In this document: positions 1-7,558 of the stretch, piece after piece
How the letters are laid out: each line of letters begins with the position of its first letter
Position numbering within the stretch: position 1 is the stretch's first letter
Assembly (NCBI GenBank): GCA_963205465.1
Contig: CAUJKG010000312.1
Location: 1-16,106 of the forward strand
DNA from: Pseudomonadota bacterium
Lineage (GTDB): Bacteria > Pseudomonadota > Alphaproteobacteria > Rhizobiales > Xanthobacteraceae
DNA length: 16,106 nt
Direction of reading: 5' to 3'
Notes under the pieces: model-generated
Told to the model about the DNA's origin: nothing
The model's database searches: none
The model's input: only the letters and a program-made list of their open reading frames with translations
Made by a program: the position numbers and the translations under genes

Positions 1-938
1 ATCAGTATAGGAAACATGAACAGCGTGCCCATCAGCGCGAAGAGCTGGCTCGCCGGCACGCCGGCGGTCTGCCACACGTCGAGCGATGGCGGCACCAGAT
101 ACGGAAAGTTCGAGATCACGAGCCCCGAATATCCCATGAAGAACAGCGCGATCGCGCACCAGAACGGCATGAACTGATTGTTGTTGCGCAACCAGTGCCA
201 GCACAGGAACGAGAGGATCGCGGTCACGACCGGCACCGGCCAGAAGAACAGGAAATTCGGCAGCGTGAACCAGCGTGCGGCGATGCGCGGATGCTCGAGC
301 GGTGTCCATAGCGATACGATCGCCATGAAGAACAAGACCAGATAAAGCGCGAGCATCGCCTGCGATCGCGCGCGCTGCGCGACTTCGCCTTCGGTCTTCA
401 TGATGAGCCACGTCGCGCCCAGTAGCGCGTAGCCTGCAACCATCGCGAGGCCGCACATCAAGGCAAAGGGCGTGAGCCAGTCGAAGCTGCCGCCGGCAAA
501 CTGCATGTTTTCGGTCTTTATGCCGGTCACCATGCCGCCGACGATCACGCCTTGCATGAAGGCAGCAACGGTCGAGCCGAGTGTAAAAGCAATGTTCCAG
601 AGAAAGCGGCTCCGCTTCGCGATCCATCGGAATTCGAACGACACTCCGCGCAAGACGAGCGCAAGCAGCATCAGCGTCACCGGCAAATAAAATGCAGGCA
701 TGAGGATCGCGTAAGCCGCGGGAAACGCGACGAGCAGTCCCGCGCCGCCAAGCACGAGCCAGGTTTCGTTGCCGTCCCAGAACGGCGCGACCGTGTTCAT
801 CATCTGATCGCGCGAACGTTCGTTCTTCGCGAACGGAAACAGGATGCCGATACCGAGATCGAAACCATCGAGCACGACATACATCGCGACCGCGAAGCCG
901 ATCACCAGCGCCCAGATCAATGGAAGATACCATTCCAT
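1..938 (-). CDS. cydB: Cytochrome bd-type quinol oxidase subunit II (CydB/CioB), C-terminus cut by window edge
   Basis: Subunit II of the bd-type terminal oxidase, an inner-membrane protein that pairs with CydA to oxidise quinol and reduce oxygen to water. About 312 codons are visible; the end lies left of the window. The translation begins MEWYLPLIWALVIG and has many hydrophobic segments. Two CydB signatures are clear: YVVLDGFDLG at about residues 20-29 and PFWDGNETW at about 52-60. CioB-type subunits are roughly 335 residues, so little is missing. The ATG at 938 was chosen because GAGGGA lies 9 bases upstream and the start is 23 bases after the cydA stop. It is co-oriented with cydA, so the two are almost certainly one operon. 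No frameshift is seen in the visible part. Whether a small cydX or cydDC follows cannot be seen. Confidence 0.95.
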   Translation of the reverse strand, partial: MEWYLPLIWALVIGFAVAMYVVLDGFDLGIGILFPFAKNERSRDQMMNTVAPFWDGNETWLVLGGAGLLVAFPAAYAILMPAFYLPVTLMLLALVLRGVSFEFRWIAKRSRFLWNIAFTLGSTVAAFMQGVIVGGMVTGIKTENMQFAGGSFDWLTPFALMCGLAMVAGYALLGATWLIMKTEGEVAQRARSQAMLALYLVLFFMAIVSLWTPLEHPRIAARWFTLPNFLFFWPVPVVTAILSFLCWHWLRNNNQFMPFWCAIALFFMGYSGLVISNFPYLVPPSLDVWQTAGVPASQLFALMGTLFMFPIL

Positions 939-961
939 TTTTCAGTATCCCTCAAAGATGA

Positions 962-2341
962 TCATGACGCGTTCTCGGAGGCCGCGCTCATCGGCCGGTT
1001 CGGCAGACCTTTGTTGACCGTGCCGCCTTCTCCGATGATCGGACCCTTCACAATCAGGCGGTTGATGTAATAGATGCCCATCGAGAACACGATCGCGTAG
1101 ATCAGGACGTAGAGCAGGAGTGTGGACAGAACCAAGCCGCCCGCGATCGGCGAGACGGCATGCTCCGTGCGCAACAGGCCGTTCACGACCCATGGCTGCC
1201 GTCCCTGTTCGGTGACGATCCATCCTGCCGCAACCGCGATGAAGCCGAACGACCATGTGTGCTGCATCGGCCAGAGATACCATCGCGTCTCGAAGAGCTT
1301 GCGCCGCCACCACAGGAACACGCCGAAAATCGACGACGCGATCATGAAGAGTCCGATGCCGACCATGATGCGGAACGAGAAGAAGACGTTCTTCACCGGC
1401 GGCCGGTCCTGCGGCGGCACGCTTTTCAGACCAGGAAACAATCCGGTGGTCGAATGCGTGAGGATGAGCGACGCCGCATAGGGGATCGAAATCTCGTAGA
1501 GGTTCTTTTCGTTCTTCTCGTCGGGCCAGGCAAAGAGTACGAGCGCGGCGGGCTTCGAGCCGTCCCAATGCGCTTCCATCGCCGCGATCTTGATCGGCTG
1601 GTGCTTGAGCGTGTTCAGTCCGTGCTGGTCGCCGATGAAAAGCTGCAGCGGCGCCACGATGGCGGCAAAGGCGACCCCCATGCGGAGCATGGTCTTGGCC
1701 TCATCCGGAAACTTGCCGGCGAGCAGGTAGCGTGCGCCGACCGCGAGCACGACGAAAGAGGTGGTCAGATAGGCCGCCGTCGTCATATGCGCGAAGCGAT
1801 AGGGAAAGCTCGGATTGAAGATGATCGCGAGCCAGTCGGCAGGCACCGCGATGCCGTTCTGGATGGCGTGGCCTTGCGGCGTCTGCATCCAGCTATTGGC
1901 CGAAAGAATCCAGAACGCCGACATCAGGGTGCCGGCCGCGACCGCGATACAGGCCGCGACATGAAGCGGTTTCGGCACCCGGTCCCAGCCGAACAGCATG
2001 ATGCCGAGAAAGGTCGCCTCCAGGAAAAACGCCGTCAGCACCTCGTAGCCCATCAGCGGCCCGACGATGTTGCCGGCATAGGCGGCGAAGCGGCTCCAGT
2101 TCGTGCCGAACTGGTAGGAGAGCACGATGCCGGAGACGACCCCCATCGCGAAGGAAACCGCGAAGATTTTGGTCCAGAAGCGGGCCAGCCGGTGATAGTG
2201 CTCGCGCCCCGAATAGAGCCACATCACTTCGAGCGTCGCGATATAGGCCGACAGCCCGATCGTGAAGGTCGGGAAAATAATGTGAAACGTGATCGTGAAC
2301 GCGAACTGGAGGCGGGCAAGCAGCAGCGGCTCGATGTCCAT
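962..2341 (-). CDS. cydA: Cytochrome bd-type quinol oxidase subunit I (CydA/CioA, short Q-loop form)
   Basis: Haem-bearing subunit of the bd-type quinol oxidase, 459 aa, inner membrane. The haem ligands of E. coli CydA have matching residues: H20 (haem b595), H185 in RFAHM, and M326 in FSFRIMVGIG (haem b558). E100 and E108 match the conserved glutamates near the proton path, and GRQPW is at 380-384. The quinol loop (about 235-316) lacks the long insertion of the E. coli enzyme but keeps the K251/E256 pair, as in the cyanide-insensitive (CIO) branch. Such oxidases can replace cytochrome c oxidase when oxygen is low or haem-copper enzymes are inhibited. The start has GGAG about 10 bases upstream. 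The gene leads the cydAB operon and is divergent from the purine permease. CydA family membership is certain; the CIO label is inferred from loop length. Confidence 0.96.
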   Translation of the reverse strand: MDIEPLLLARLQFAFTITFHIIFPTFTIGLSAYIATLEVMWLYSGREHYHRLARFWTKIFAVSFAMGVVSGIVLSYQFGTNWSRFAAYAGNIVGPLMGYEVLTAFFLEATFLGIMLFGWDRVPKPLHVAACIAVAAGTLMSAFWILSANSWMQTPQGHAIQNGIAVPADWLAIIFNPSFPYRFAHMTTAAYLTTSFVVLAVGARYLLAGKFPDEAKTMLRMGVAFAAIVAPLQLFIGDQHGLNTLKHQPIKIAAMEAHWDGSKPAALVLFAWPDEKNEKNLYEISIPYAASLILTHSTTGLFPGLKSVPPQDRPPVKNVFFSFRIMVGIGLFMIASSIFGVFLWWRRKLFETRWYLWPMQHTWSFGFIAVAAGWIVTEQGRQPWVVNGLLRTEHAVSPIAGGLVLSTLLLYVLIYAIVFSMGIYYINRLIVKGPIIGEGGTVNKGLPNRPMSAASENAS

Positions 2342-2559
2342 GAACGAGGCTCCGCGGACGGCTGATTACATTGATTCCAGTGTAGCCGCGTCTTTGCGGA
2401 ATGTCCCTGCGGCGTGAATACTTTTTAATCACTGCACTGCGAAGGAAGTTCACCCCGCTCCAGCGGTGGAAAAGTTCCCTCGCGATTCATGGTTCCCGCC
2501 GCAAAGCGCTATTCTGCTTTGCCGCGTATCCGGATCGACCGGAGCGAAGAGGGGGTTTT
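2342..2559. promoter_or_regulatory. Divergent intergenic region between cydA and the purine permease, with a 7-bp inverted repeat
   Basis: These 218 bases must hold both promoters. The clearest structure is a perfect inverted repeat, GCAAAGC (2501-2507) and GCTTTGC (2516-2522), 8-base spacer, centred about 48 bases before the permease ATG. TATTCT at 2510-2515, inside it, is a plausible -10 element, so the repeat could be an operator, or simply a leader hairpin. On the cydA side, TACACT (minus, near 2381) with GGGACA 17 bases upstream is a weak promoter match. I found no convincing FNR/FixK palindrome. Confidence 0.35.
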
Positions 2560-3918
2560 ATGGCAAAGGCAAAGAAATCGGGGTCGAAGCCCGAGGCGAC
2601 GGCGTTCGAGCGCTGGCTCGACAGCTATTTCGCGATCGGCGAGAGCGGTTCGAGCATCCGCACCGAAATCATCGCCGGTTTCACGACCTTTCTCACGATG
2701 GCCTATATCATCGTCGTGAACCCCCTGATCCTGGCCAAAGCGGGGATGCCGCAGGGTTCGGTGTTCGTCGCGACCTGCCTTGCGGCGGCGGTGGCGACCG
2801 CAGTCATGGGGCTTTACGCGAAATATCCGATCGCGCTTGCGCCCGGCATGGGCCTCAATGCGTTCTTCGCCTTCACCATCGTGCTCACATATAAATATAC
2901 GTGGCAGCAGGCGCTCTGGGCGGTGTTTCTCTCGGGCGTCCTGTTCTTCATCGTGTCGGTATTGCGCATTCGCGAATACATCATCGACGCGATCCCGATG
3001 AACCTGAAGCTCGCGATTTCCGCAGGCGTCGGATTGTTTCTCGCGATCATCGCGCTGGAAAACTCCGGCATCGTGGTCGCGCATCCGGCGACGCTGGTGA
3101 CCCTCGGCAAGCTCGACCCGCGGCTTCTTGCCTCGTGGCCGGCAATCCTCTGTATTTTCGGCTTCATCCTGATTGCAGCACTCAACTACCGGAAAATTCC
3201 GGGCGCAACGCTGCTCGGCATGCTGATCGTCGCGCTCATTGGCATCCCGCTCGGCTTCGCGAAGTTCACCGGCGTGGTTTCGCTGCCGCCTTCGATTTCG
3301 CCGACGCTCTTTGCCTTCGACTGGTCGCGCACCTTCGAGCTGACCTTCATCGTCGTGGTGTTAACGCTGTTTTTGATCGACGTGTTCGATAACGCGGGAA
3401 CGCTGATCGGCGTCACCCATCGTTCGGGGCTGTTGGACAAGAACGGCAAGCTGCCGCGCATGCGCCAGGCGCTGATTTCGGACAGCTTCGCCGCGATGTT
3501 CGGCTCCGCGATCGGCACGTCGACCACCACGAGCTATATCGAAAGCAGTTCCGGCGTCGCCGCCGGCGGCCGCACCGGCTTCACCGCGGTCGTGGTCGCG
3601 ATCCTGTTTTTGCTCGCGCTTTTCTTCGCGCCGCTTGCTTCCATGATCCCCGCTTACGCTTCCGCCGCGGCACTGCTTTATGTCGCGGCGATCATGATGC
3701 GGGGTCTTGCCGAGATGAACTGGGACGACATCACCGAATATGCGCCGGCGATTGTCTGCGCCGTCGCGATGCCGCTTACCTATTCCATCGCGACCGGCAT
3801 CGGTCTCGGCTTCATCACTTACGTGCTGATCAAGCTGCTCGCGGGCAAACCTTCGGAAGCAAGCCCGGCGATCATGGCGCTCGCCGTGCTGTTCGCGGCG
3901 AAGTTCGCGTTTACGTGA
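2560..3918 (+). CDS. NCS2/AzgA-family purine permease (adenine or guanine/hypoxanthine type)
   Basis: Inner-membrane purine-base:proton symporter of the COG2252 (AzgA/PbuG/AdeP/GhxP) branch, 452 aa, the usual family length. The hydrophilic N-terminus ends near residue 33 and a dozen or so hydrophobic segments follow. Family motifs are GMGLNAFFAFT at 96-106, DVFDNAGTL at 274-282, GTSTTTSYIESSSG from 319, and GGRTGFTAVVVA after it. The start is ATG 2560, preceded by GAGGGGG. An upstream in-frame ATG at 2401 would add 53 residues unlike the family and has no Shine-Dalgarno sequence. Substrate (adenine versus guanine/hypoxanthine) cannot be decided from sequence alone. The gene stands alone, divergent from cydA and convergent with the glycosylase gene, with a palindrome just past its stop. 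Confidence 0.9.
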   Translation: MAKAKKSGSKPEATAFERWLDSYFAIGESGSSIRTEIIAGFTTFLTMAYIIVVNPLILAKAGMPQGSVFVATCLAAAVATAVMGLYAKYPIALAPGMGLNAFFAFTIVLTYKYTWQQALWAVFLSGVLFFIVSVLRIREYIIDAIPMNLKLAISAGVGLFLAIIALENSGIVVAHPATLVTLGKLDPRLLASWPAILCIFGFILIAALNYRKIPGATLLGMLIVALIGIPLGFAKFTGVVSLPPSISPTLFAFDWSRTFELTFIVVVLTLFLIDVFDNAGTLIGVTHRSGLLDKNGKLPRMRQALISDSFAAMFGSAIGTSTTTSYIESSSGVAAGGRTGFTAVVVAILFLLALFFAPLASMIPAYASAAALLYVAAIMMRGLAEMNWDDITEYAPAIVCAVAMPLTYSIATGIGLGFITYVLIKLLAGKPSEASPAIMALAVLFAAKFAFT

Positions 3919-3938
3919 GCGGTACTCAAACAACAAAT

Positions 3939-3973
3939 ATCGTCATGGCAGGGACAAGCCTGGTCATGACGAT
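3939..3973. repeat. REP-like palindrome between convergent genes (possible bidirectional terminator)
   Basis: ATCGTCATG (3939-3947) pairs perfectly with CATGACGAT (3965-3973), and the inner bases extend the stem with G-T pairs around the centre GGGACAAGCC. It starts 20 bases after the permease stop and abuts the stop codon of the glycosylase gene. From memory, palindromes of the form CGTCATG..GGGACAAGCC..CATGACG are dispersed in Bradyrhizobium-type genomes; this looks like a slightly degraded copy. It has no T-run. Confidence 0.6.
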
Positions 3974-4810
3974 TTAGTTTAGATCGGCCAGCCCCCGCTT
4001 GATCGCCAGCAGATCCTGCCACGCGAGTTTCTTGTGCGCGGGCGAGCGCAGCAAATAAGCCGGGTGGAACAGCGCGATGGCTTTGATCTTGCGCGCGCCC
4101 GTGTCGTAGTCGAACCAGCGCCCGCGCGAGCGCGTGATGCCTTCGCGCACCTCCAGAAGCGTGGTCGCCGAAGGCCCGCCGAGACAGACGAGAATATCGG
4201 GGTTCACGAGTTCGATCTGCCGCCGGATGAAGGGCAGGCAGATCGCGGATTCTTGCGGCGTCGGCGTCCGGTTTCCCGGCGGGCGCCACGGGATGATGTT
4301 GGCGATGTAAGCGCTGGTGCGGTCGAGGCCGATCGCCGCCATCATGCGATCGAGCAGCTTGCCGGAGCGGCCGACGAAGGGAAGCCCTTCGCGGTCTTCT
4401 TCCGCGCCGGGGCCTTCGCCGACGAACATGATGCGCGCCTGTGGATTGCCGTCCGCGAATACGGTCTTCATCGCGGTGGTTTTCAGCGCGCAGCCCTCGA
4501 AGGATTCGATAGCCTTTCGCAACTCGTCCAACGATGTTGCGTTCGAGGCGAGTTTTCCGGCGTCGCGGATTGCCGCATCCGGCGCGGCGGGCAGACCGCT
4601 GTTCCGCGAAGCGGATTGCGGGGCCGATTTTGCAGAAGGCGCGGCGAAAGGCTTTGGCGCCTCCCGCTTCGGAACTTCGAACTGATAGCCTTGCGCCACG
4701 GGCGCCGGCGCTGTGAGCCGGTTCGGCGCGATCTCGTCGAGCGCGATATCGACGCCGCTGTCAGCGTAGAAGCGCAGCACGTCGAGCGGATGGAGCGGGG
4801 TGTCGGCCAT
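3974..4810 (-). CDS. Family-4-type uracil-DNA glycosylase (alphaproteobacterial variant)
   Basis: Removes uracil from DNA to start base-excision repair; cytoplasmic, 278 aa. The catalytic fold covers about residues 100-275: GEGPGAEED at 131-139, PFVGRSGKLLD at 144-154, NIIPWRPPGNR at 171-181, LGGPSATTLL near 210-219, HPAYLLRSP at 249-257. An Ala/Pro/Ser-rich segment (about 33-90) links a short conserved N-terminus to this domain. Classical family-4 enzymes hold a 4Fe-4S cluster with four cysteines. Here the first (C107) and fourth (C191) remain, while the second is K110 and the third W175. The start ATG 4810 begins MADTPLHPLDVLRFYADSG, which resembles homologues. The open frame runs on to 4984, but those residues come from the intergenic palindrome region. 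The Shine-Dalgarno sequence is weak. It stands alone. Confidence 0.88.
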   Translation of the reverse strand: MADTPLHPLDVLRFYADSGVDIALDEIAPNRLTAPAPVAQGYQFEVPKREAPKPFAAPSAKSAPQSASRNSGLPAAPDAAIRDAGKLASNATSLDELRKAIESFEGCALKTTAMKTVFADGNPQARIMFVGEGPGAEEDREGLPFVGRSGKLLDRMMAAIGLDRTSAYIANIIPWRPPGNRTPTPQESAICLPFIRRQIELVNPDILVCLGGPSATTLLEVREGITRSRGRWFDYDTGARKIKAIALFHPAYLLRSPAHKKLAWQDLLAIKRGLADLN

Positions 4811-4927
4811 GGCCCGGAAATGAAATCCAAAAGGCCGCGACGTCAATGACAAGCTCGTTGTAATTGGTCCAAAAAACAGGGAAAACCGATCAAAATCAGC
4901 CTCACCCGGAGGGTGAACGCCAGTCTC

Positions 4928-4969
4928 CATCCTTCGGGACGCCGCTGCGCGGCTCCTCAGGATGAGGTC
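4928..4969. repeat. REP-like palindrome upstream of the ETF-QO gene
   Basis: An imperfect hairpin: CATCCT (4928-4933) pairs with AGGATG (4959-4964), and GCCGC-TGC-GCGGC forms a central perfect stem. The sequence (CATCCTTCGGGACGCC..GGCTCCTCAGGATGAGG) resembles a dispersed palindrome I recall from many Rhizobiales chromosomes. It lies 14-55 bases before the ETF-QO start and even supplies an unlikely in-frame ATG (4962). It may form a hairpin in the 5' leader of that transcript. Confidence 0.65.
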
Positions 4970-4982
4970 AGAGGAAAAGAGC

Positions 4983-6650
4983 ATGACCGAAGAAAATCAG
5001 GAACTGCCCGCCCGCGAAGCGATGGAATTTGACGTCGTGATCGTCGGCGCCGGCCCGTCAGGCTTGGCGGCTGCGATCAAGCTCAAGCAGCTTGCGCCGG
5101 AAACTGCGGTGGTCGTCCTGGAGAAGGGCTCCGAAGTCGGCGCGCATATTCTGTCCGGCGCGGTGGTCGATCCGATCGGTCTCGACCGGCTCATTCCGGA
5201 CTGGCGCGAGGACGGTACCGCGCCGCTGAAAACCGAAGTGAAGGACGATCACTTCTATTACCTGACCAAGACCAGCGCGATCCGCGTGCCGAATTTCCTG
5301 ACGCCGCCGTTGATGAACAATCACGGCAACTACATCGTCTCGCTCGGCAATGTCTGCCGCTGGCTCGCCGGCCGCGCCGAGGCGCTGGGCGTCGAGATTT
5401 ATCCGACCTTTGCCGCATCCGAAGTGCTGTTCGACGAGAACGGTGCGGTGAAAGGGGTAGCGACCGGCGACAAGGGCATCGGCCGCGACGGCAAGCCGAC
5501 TTCGCATTACGAGCGCGGCATCGAACTGCACGGCAAATACACGCTGTTCGCGGAAGGTGCGCGCGGCTCGCTATCCAAGCAGCTGATCGCGAAATTCGGC
5601 CTCGATAAAAATTCCGAGCCGCAGAAATTCGGCATCGGCCTGAAAGAACTCTGGAAGGTCGCACCCGAGCAGCACAAGCCGGGGCTGGTGCAGCATTCCT
5701 TCGGCTGGCCGCTCGACAGCCGGACCGGCGGCGGCTCGTTCCTCTATCACATGGAAGACGAGCAGGTGATGGTCGGCTTCGTGGTTCATCTCAATTACAA
5801 GAATCCGTACCTGAGCCCCTTCGAGGAGTTTCAGCGCTTCAAGACGCATCCCGCGATCCGGGGCACCTTCGAAGGCGGCAAGCGTATCTCTTACGGCGCG
5901 CGCGCGCTCACCGAAGGCGGCTTCCAGTCGGTGCCGAAGCTTGTGTTTCCGGGCGGCGCGCTGGTGGGTTGCACGGCGGGCTTCATGAACGTGCCGCGCA
6001 TCAAGGGTTCGCATAACGCGATCCTCACCGGCATCATGGCGGCCGAGGATGCAGCGAAGGCGCTTGCAGCCGGCCGGCAGCGCGACGAGCTTGCGGAATA
6101 TGAAAACGGCTGGCGCGCGTCGGCGGTCGGAACGGACCTGAAGAAGGTGCGCAATGTGAAGCCGTTGTGGTCGAAGTTCGGCCTCTATCTCGGCATGATG
6201 CTCGGCGGCTTCGATATGTGGACGAACCAGCTTTTCGGCATCTCGCTGTTCGGCACGCTCAAGCACGGCAAGACCGACGCGCAGTCCCTCGACCCGGCCT
6301 CGCAGCACCAGAAGATCGATTATCCGAAGCCGGATGGCGTGCTGACCTTCGACAAGCTCGGCTCGGTGTTCATCTCCAACACCAACCACGAAGAGAACCA
6401 GCCGATCCATCTGAAGGTGAAGGACATGGAGCTCCAGAAGAAATCGGAGCACGATGTCTATGCGGGGCCTTCCAATCGTTATTGTCCGGCTGGCGTCTAT
6501 GAATGGATCGAGGAGGCGGACGGCCCGCGCTTCCAGATCAACGCGCAGAACTGCGTCCACTGCAAGACTTGCGACATCAAGGATCCGAACCAGAACATCA
6601 ACTGGACCACGCCTGAAGGTGGCGGCGGGCCGAACTATCCGAATATGTAA
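4983..6650 (+). CDS. Electron transfer flavoprotein:ubiquinone oxidoreductase (ETF-QO)
   Basis: Membrane-associated flavoprotein, 555 aa, that passes electrons from reduced ETF (from acyl-CoA and amino-acid dehydrogenases) to ubiquinone. The N-terminal FAD-binding motif is VIVGAGPSGLAAA, with GAGPSG at 22-27. The C-terminus has the 4Fe-4S ferredoxin-like cysteines C501 (RYCPAGVYE) and C524, C527, C530 (CVHCKTCDIKDP), and the usual ending NWTTPEGGGGPNYPNM. Length and motif order match mitochondrial and bacterial ETF-QO. ATG 4983 has AGAGGAAA just upstream; an in-frame ATG at 4962 lies inside the REP-like palindrome and was rejected. The ETF subunits are not in this window. A small membrane protein follows after 15 bases, probably in the same transcript. 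Confidence 0.97.
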   Translation: MTEENQELPAREAMEFDVVIVGAGPSGLAAAIKLKQLAPETAVVVLEKGSEVGAHILSGAVVDPIGLDRLIPDWREDGTAPLKTEVKDDHFYYLTKTSAIRVPNFLTPPLMNNHGNYIVSLGNVCRWLAGRAEALGVEIYPTFAASEVLFDENGAVKGVATGDKGIGRDGKPTSHYERGIELHGKYTLFAEGARGSLSKQLIAKFGLDKNSEPQKFGIGLKELWKVAPEQHKPGLVQHSFGWPLDSRTGGGSFLYHMEDEQVMVGFVVHLNYKNPYLSPFEEFQRFKTHPAIRGTFEGGKRISYGARALTEGGFQSVPKLVFPGGALVGCTAGFMNVPRIKGSHNAILTGIMAAEDAAKALAAGRQRDELAEYENGWRASAVGTDLKKVRNVKPLWSKFGLYLGMMLGGFDMWTNQLFGISLFGTLKHGKTDAQSLDPASQHQKIDYPKPDGVLTFDKLGSVFISNTNHEENQPIHLKVKDMELQKKSEHDVYAGPSNRYCPAGVYEWIEEADGPRFQINAQNCVHCKTCDIKDPNQNINWTTPEGGGGPNYPNM

Positions 6651-6665
6651 GGGCAAGAGCGCGCG

Positions 6666-7031
6666 ATGTTGTGGCTTGCCGCCGGATTGATGATCGCCGC
6701 AGGAATCGCGCATTCCTATCTCGGCGAACGCGCTTTTCTGCCGCGGCTGCTCGCAATGCCGGGTCTTCCGCTTTTGCGCCGAGGCGAGCGTGGCTTTACC
6801 GAGCGCGTGATCCGCGCCGTGTGGCATCTTGCAAGTCTCTATTGGTGGTTTGCGGCGGCGGTGCTCGCGATCATCGCCGTAGAACCCGCCAATCCGCTAC
6901 GGATGATCGCGCTGACGCTCTCTGCAACGATTTTCCTGACCGGACTTGCCTGCATCTATTGCGGCTGGCGGCATCCGGCAATCGTGGTTTTTCTCGCAGC
7001 AAGCGCGCTGACGGCCTACGCGGTGTGGTGA
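6666..7031 (+). CDS. Small four-helix membrane protein of unknown function
   Basis: I do not recognise a characterised family. The 121-aa product has four likely membrane segments at about residues 2-19, 51-72, 79-99 and 103-121. A short basic loop follows segment one, with HSYLGER at 16-22 and an H54 in segment two that could be functional. It begins 15 bases after the ETF-QO stop and reads in the same direction, so co-transcription is likely. This hints at, but does not prove, a role at the membrane near quinone reduction. Its stop is one base from the stop of the convergent VanZ-like gene, leaving no room for a terminator. Coding nature is supported by composition and the hydrophobic pattern; the ATG is the first in frame after the upstream gene. 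Confidence 0.75.
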   Translation: MLWLAAGLMIAAGIAHSYLGERAFLPRLLAMPGLPLLRRGERGFTERVIRAVWHLASLYWWFAAAVLAIIAVEPANPLRMIALTLSATIFLTGLACIYCGWRHPAIVVFLAASALTAYAVW

Positions 7032-7032
7032 T

Positions 7033-7497
7033 CTACCCGAATAAATAATCTTCCGGCTTCATCGCGTGGCGGATGCCTTCGACGATGAGCCAGCCCAGCA
7101 CGACGCCGAGAAAGTCCGGCGCGAGGTCGGCAATGCGCGCGTAATGTCCGGCTACCGTGGTCTGCGCGAATTCCCATCCCAGAGCGACGAGCAGGGTGAG
7201 GGTCGCTGCGAGCCACCAGCGCTTCCATTTATAGGCGAGCACCCCGAGCACCATCAGGAGCGCGCAGCTCGCAATATGCAGCGGCTTGTAAAGTGACCAT
7301 TCGATCGCGGCCCAGCTGAAGTCCCAGTTGAACTCATAGGCCTTGCGGCCGTAGGGCGCGTGATAGGCGGCCAGGAGGGACGCCGCCGCGAGCATCCAGA
7401 ACGGCAATTGCCGGATCACCTCGATATCCAGCGACTGCCGCCAGAGCGGTCTCGGCTTGCGCGGGCTTTGCGGGTCTTGTTGTTTCCGTTGCGGCAT
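7033..7497 (-). CDS. VanZ-like family membrane protein
   Basis: Predicted inner-membrane protein, 154 aa, four hydrophobic segments at about residues 31-47, 72-90, 94-112 and 125-141, after a basic N-terminus rich in Gln, Arg and Pro. The pattern LGWEFAQTTVAGHYARIADLAPD (107-129), with Glu-x-x-Gln followed by an Arg-Ile-x-Asp element and a last helix ending in a glycine-rich stretch, is typical of the VanZ-like family. Most members have no known biochemical role; the founding VanZ is linked to teicoplanin resistance, which should not be carried over here. The start is ATG 7497; an open frame continues upstream to 7716 only because it runs antisense to the SnoaL gene. GGAAGTCC lies some distance upstream, so ribosome binding is not strong. 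Divergent from the SnoaL gene with 61 bases between. Confidence 0.72.
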   Translation of the reverse strand: MPQRKQQDPQSPRKPRPLWRQSLDIEVIRQLPFWMLAAASLLAAYHAPYGRKAYEFNWDFSWAAIEWSLYKPLHIASCALLMVLGVLAYKWKRWWLAATLTLLVALGWEFAQTTVAGHYARIADLAPDFLGVVLGWLIVEGIRHAMKPEDYLFG

Positions 7498-7558
7498 TTG
7501 GTGCGAGATGGACTTCCGGCGCTTTTCGCGGTCTAGAATAGAAGAAAGGGAAACGCCA

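Noticed and set aside
1160..2365. 401-codon plus-strand frame opposite cydA
   Set aside because: Arg/Glu/His-rich antisense translation; the haem ligands and membrane helices are on the minus strand.
2401..2559. N-terminal extension of the purine permease from ATG 2401
   Set aside because: The extra 53 residues are unlike the family and come from the intergenic region, with no Shine-Dalgarno sequence. ATG 2560 has GAGGGGG.
2342..2559. FNR/FixK box before cydA, and a purine riboswitch before the permease
   Set aside because: TTGATT and TGATTACATTGATT are direct rather than palindromic half-sites, and no paired three-way junction with conserved loops could be drawn for a purine riboswitch.
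4811..4984. N-terminal extension of the glycosylase from ATG 4984
   Set aside because: The added residues translate the REP-like palindrome and overlap the ETF-QO start; conserved similarity begins at 4810.
5571..6827. 418-codon frame on the minus strand opposite ETF-QO
   Set aside because: Antisense shadow with His/Arg-rich composition; ETF-QO motifs on the plus strand are intact.
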